This document shows, one piece after another, positions 15,689 to 17,629 of a DNA stretch of 17,629 bases (within the stretch, counting starts at the first letter, position 1; each line of letters starts with the position of its first letter). Source of the DNA: an uncultured Clostridia bacterium (GTDB taxonomy: Bacteria; Bacillota; Clostridia; TANB77; CAG-508). A model generated the notes under the pieces. That model did no database searches. It worked only from the letters and a program-made list of their open reading frames with translations, and was not told where the DNA came from. The stretch lies in contig CALXZW010000017.1 in the NCBI GenBank assembly GCA_944393345.1, positions 1 to 17,629 of the forward strand, in the 5' to 3' direction. Position numbers and translations under genes: made by a program.

Positions 15689-16987
15689 TTATATGAAGTT
15701 TTTAATATATTCTACTAAAAATAATGGAATATTAAGAATTTTTCCATCTTTTTTTAAGTTGTTCATTGAAAATCTTATAGATAAGTCATTATTAAATTTT
15801 TCGTTATATCGAGTTAAACTAATATTGTTTGTTGAATTACTTGATTTTACCTCAATAGGTATTATTTTATTTTCATGTTGAATCACAAAATCTATTTCAT
15901 GTCTATCAAAAGTAAAATAATTTGGTATTACATCAAATATACTGCATAACATATTTAGTATATAATTCTCTGTTAAAGCTCCTTTAAATTCTTCAAATAA
16001 TTTATGTCCTTCTACAACAATTCTACTATTTAAATTTGCCATTCTCCTTAGTAATCCTACATCATTCATATAGATCTTAAAAGAACTTAAATCATTATAT
16101 GCAACAAGTGGCATATCAGGCTTTGTTATATTATATATCTTATATATTAAGTTGGCATCATTCAACCAATTTAGTGCATTCTCATATTCTCTTGCTCTTG
16201 CACCTTCTTTTATCGTTTGATATAAAAATTTTTTATTTTCTTTTGCTAATTGTGATGGTATACTATTCCATATTAAAGATATTTTATTTGCTTCACTATT
16301 TTGTATATGTTTAGAAAAATCACTTTCATATGCTTTTAATATATTATCTTGAACATTATTTACAAGCTCCATATCTTTTTCATTTACCCAAACATTAACT
16401 GCTTCTGGCATTCCACCAATTATAAAATATGCTTTTAATTTTTCTTCTAGTTGATTAAAAAATATATCAGGGATATTTTCAATTTCTTTTATTGATTTAA
16501 TATACTCTACTAAATTCTCACAATTATCTGCTATCAAAAATTCACTAAACGTCATTGGATACATATTTAAAAACTCTACTTTTCCTACCGGAAAAGATGT
16601 ATGTGATAGCCTAATTCCTAATAAACTTCCTGCACAAGCTATATGATATTCATTTGCCTCTTCTTGAAAATATTTTAAACTATTTAATGCATTAGGACAT
16701 TCTTGAATTTCATCAAAAATTATTAGTGTTTTTCCTGGTAATATCGCTTTTCCATATATAAATGCTAATTGCTCTAATATTCTTTTTGGATTTTTAGTAT
16801 TATTAAATAAATTGTATAAATCCTCATCATGATCAAAATTGAAATATGCAACTCCTTCATAATTTTCTTCACCAAATTTTTTTAATATATAGGTCTTTCC
16901 AATTTGTCTTTCTCCTTTTAAAATTATGGGTTTTCTATATTTACTTTCTTTCCACTTTATTAATTCATTTAATATAAATCTTTTCAA
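15689..16987 (-). CDS. AAA+ ATPase with C-terminal DUF4143 (PD-(D/E)XK-like) domain
   Basis: This codes for 432 residues from the preferred start. The N-terminal AAA_14-type ATPase has Walker A LKGERQIGKT (Lys31, Thr32) and Walker B TLIIFDEIQE (Asp92, Glu93), plus the CAGSLLG sensor segment. The middle has IIGGMPEAVNVW. The C-terminal DUF4143 part has ALTENYILN (Glu340), EIDFVIQ (Asp366) and IIPIEVKSS (Glu379, Lys381), the arrangement of a PD-(D/E)XK nuclease-like fold. These proteins are common in gut anaerobes and mobile DNA, with no agreed function. The start TTG at 16987 is 9 bases after GGAG (16997-17000) and gives MKRFILNELIKWK, where homologues begin; ATG 16996 and TTG 17002 overlap the ribosome site. 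It sits between the recombinase gene and the broken deacetylase, so it is probable element cargo. Confidence 0.9.
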   Translation of the reverse strand: MKRFILNELIKWKESKYRKPIILKGERQIGKTYILKKFGEENYEGVAYFNFDHDEDLYNLFNNTKNPKRILEQLAFIYGKAILPGKTLIIFDEIQECPNALNSLKYFQEEANEYHIACAGSLLGIRLSHTSFPVGKVEFLNMYPMTFSEFLIADNCENLVEYIKSIKEIENIPDIFFNQLEEKLKAYFIIGGMPEAVNVWVNEKDMELVNNVQDNILKAYESDFSKHIQNSEANKISLIWNSIPSQLAKENKKFLYQTIKEGARAREYENALNWLNDANLIYKIYNITKPDMPLVAYNDLSSFKIYMNDVGLLRRMANLNSRIVVEGHKLFEEFKGALTENYILNMLCSIFDVIPNYFTFDRHEIDFVIQHENKIIPIEVKSSNSTNNISLTRYNEKFNNDLSIRFSMNNLKKDGKILNIPLFLVEYIKNFI

Positions 16988-16996
16988 AAAAATCAT

Positions 16997-17000
16997 CTCC
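16997..17000 (-). promoter_or_regulatory. Ribosome binding site deciding a TTG start for the ATPase gene
   Basis: GGAG is placed 9 bases before TTG (16987). The in-frame ATG at 16996 begins immediately after this GGAG and would leave no spacing, so TTG is preferred. Confidence 0.6.
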
Positions 17001-17038
17001 AATAACTAATATATATCAATTCTATATTAATTATACGC

Positions 17039-17166
17039 CTTTTGTCACATTTTTTCAATTGTTTTACAGATTTTTATCACATTTTCGCAATGTTTATTTG
17101 TGTTTTTATCACATTTTTGTAAATTTATTTACTGTTTTTATCACTTTCTTGGTAGAAATTTACTTA
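17039..17166. repeat. Four imperfect tandem repeats with exact 32-bp period
   Basis: Units begin at 17039, 17071, 17103 and 17135. Each starts with (T)TTT(A/G)TCACATTTT; the TCAC cores are at 17045, 17077, 17109 and 17141, exactly 32 apart. The second half of each unit is less conserved (AAT..TTTA). The block fills the spacer between the recombinase stop (17160) and the ATPase start, and the last unit runs into the recombinase 3' end. A 32-bp step is close to three helical turns, which suits iterated protein-binding sites (iterons). There are no unique spacers, so it is not a CRISPR array. Confidence 0.75.
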
Positions 17167-17629
17167 TTTTCATCAACTCCTGTAAACTTATAATTAATTT
17201 TTATATTATTCTTGTCCATTATTTCAATAGTATCGATCAAATTTAAAATTATATTTCTATCTATGTCCTCAAAACTTACAATTTCCTTTATGTATTTTAT
17301 TAATTCTTTTTCTTTTGTATTTTCGTAGTCCTGTAATTTTAGATTTAAATTTTCCGTTTTTTGTATTAACTCTTCTTGCTCTCTTTTATAACTTTCTGAA
17401 TATGTAACAAATTCTTTTGTATCTATTATTCCGTTTACTCTATCTTCATAAGCTGTTTTTAGTATTTTGTTAATTTCATTAATCCTTTTTTTATTGTCTG
17501 TAACTCTTTTTTCTATTTTCTTTTTCTCTATATTTATACTGCCTTTATCAATAGAGTTTATTAGTTTTTCCTTATCTATTTCTTGAGTCAAATTTTTTCT
17601 TAAATCTTCTACTACAAATTTATTCAAAA
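17160..17629 (-). CDS. Large serine recombinase, C-terminal part (cut by window edge)
   Basis: The 155 visible residues are the long coiled coil and end of a large serine recombinase. KKIEKRVTDNKKRINEINKI is followed by the typical LKTAYEDRVNGIIDTKEFVTYSESYKREQEEL, then more coiled coil and the closing VSFEDIDRNIILNLIDTIEIMDKNNIKINYKF. The catalytic serine domain and zinc ribbon should lie to the right. A TTG at 17627 is in frame, but it is only where the open frame meets the edge, not a real start. Such enzymes integrate and excise phages, conjugative elements and transposons, and their gene usually lies next to one attachment site. Here the nearest boundary is the broken deacetylase, about 1.5 kb away. 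Confidence 0.85.
   Translation of the reverse strand, partial: LNKFVVEDLRKNLTQEIDKEKLINSIDKGSINIEKKKIEKRVTDNKKRINEINKILKTAYEDRVNGIIDTKEFVTYSESYKREQEELIQKTENLNLKLQDYENTKEKELIKYIKEIVSFEDIDRNIILNLIDTIEIMDKNNIKINYKFTGVDENK

Noticed and set aside
17039..17166. Possible CRISPR array because of regular 32-bp repeats
   Set aside because: The units abut directly with no unique spacers, are imperfect copies, and no cas gene is visible. Tandem iterons explain them better.
17625..17627. TTG as the start codon of a short separate recombinase-tail gene
   Set aside because: The sequence begins in the middle of the family's C-terminal region at the window edge, so the frame most probably continues beyond it.

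Overview
The window is very AT-rich and reads as chromosomal DNA of a low-GC anaerobic Firmicute, most likely a Clostridia-type or related gut anaerobe. The reasons are AdhE together with a pyruvate formate-lyase/activase pair, strong AGGAGG-type ribosome sites, TTGACA/TATAAT promoters, U-tailed hairpin terminators, and A/T-ending codons throughout. I cannot name the species.

Left part (1-5215), mostly minus strand. The 5' part of murA (cell-wall precursor synthesis) runs off the left edge. Next, in minus-strand order upstream, come adhE (bifunctional acetaldehyde/alcohol dehydrogenase), a small helix-turn-helix-like protein and a membrane-anchored LytM/M23 peptidase. adhE is broken by a one-base indel in a seven-A run; its last 81 residues continue in the -1 frame. 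The M23 gene has its membrane anchor encoded upstream of the first ATG with no normal start codon. A divergent XRE regulator gene (plus strand) is separated from the M23 gene by a spacer holding a perfect 20-bp palindrome.

Middle (5216-8366), plus strand: pflB and pflA form a compact operon for anaerobic pyruvate cleavage. Functionally, PFL makes acetyl-CoA and formate, and AdhE reduces acetyl-CoA to ethanol. The two promoter regions share a nearly identical 20-mer. pflA ends convergently against a minus-strand gene, and one palindrome supplies both stop codons and probably a bidirectional terminator.

Right-middle (8353-15033), minus strand, in transcription order from the right: a hypothetical protein with a Mur-ligase-like motif; a tandem-OB-fold SSB-like protein with its own promoter and terminator; a large polytopic GT-C-like membrane protein with a cytoplasmic coiled-coil insert; two pseudouridine synthases (rluD-like, rluB-like); a triple S1-domain RNA-binding protein; and a winged-helix protein resembling the replication-relaxation family.

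Right edge (15033-17629): a polysaccharide deacetylase lacks its start and its first catalytic motif. Family similarity stops abruptly near 15611. Beyond that point lie a hairpin, an AAA+ ATPase/DUF4143 gene, four exact-period 32-bp tandem repeats, and the C-terminal coiled-coil part of a large serine recombinase that leaves the window. The simplest reading is the left end of a serine-recombinase-driven integrative element inserted in the deacetylase gene. Whether excision restores the gene, as for known sporulation-linked elements, is an open and testable idea.
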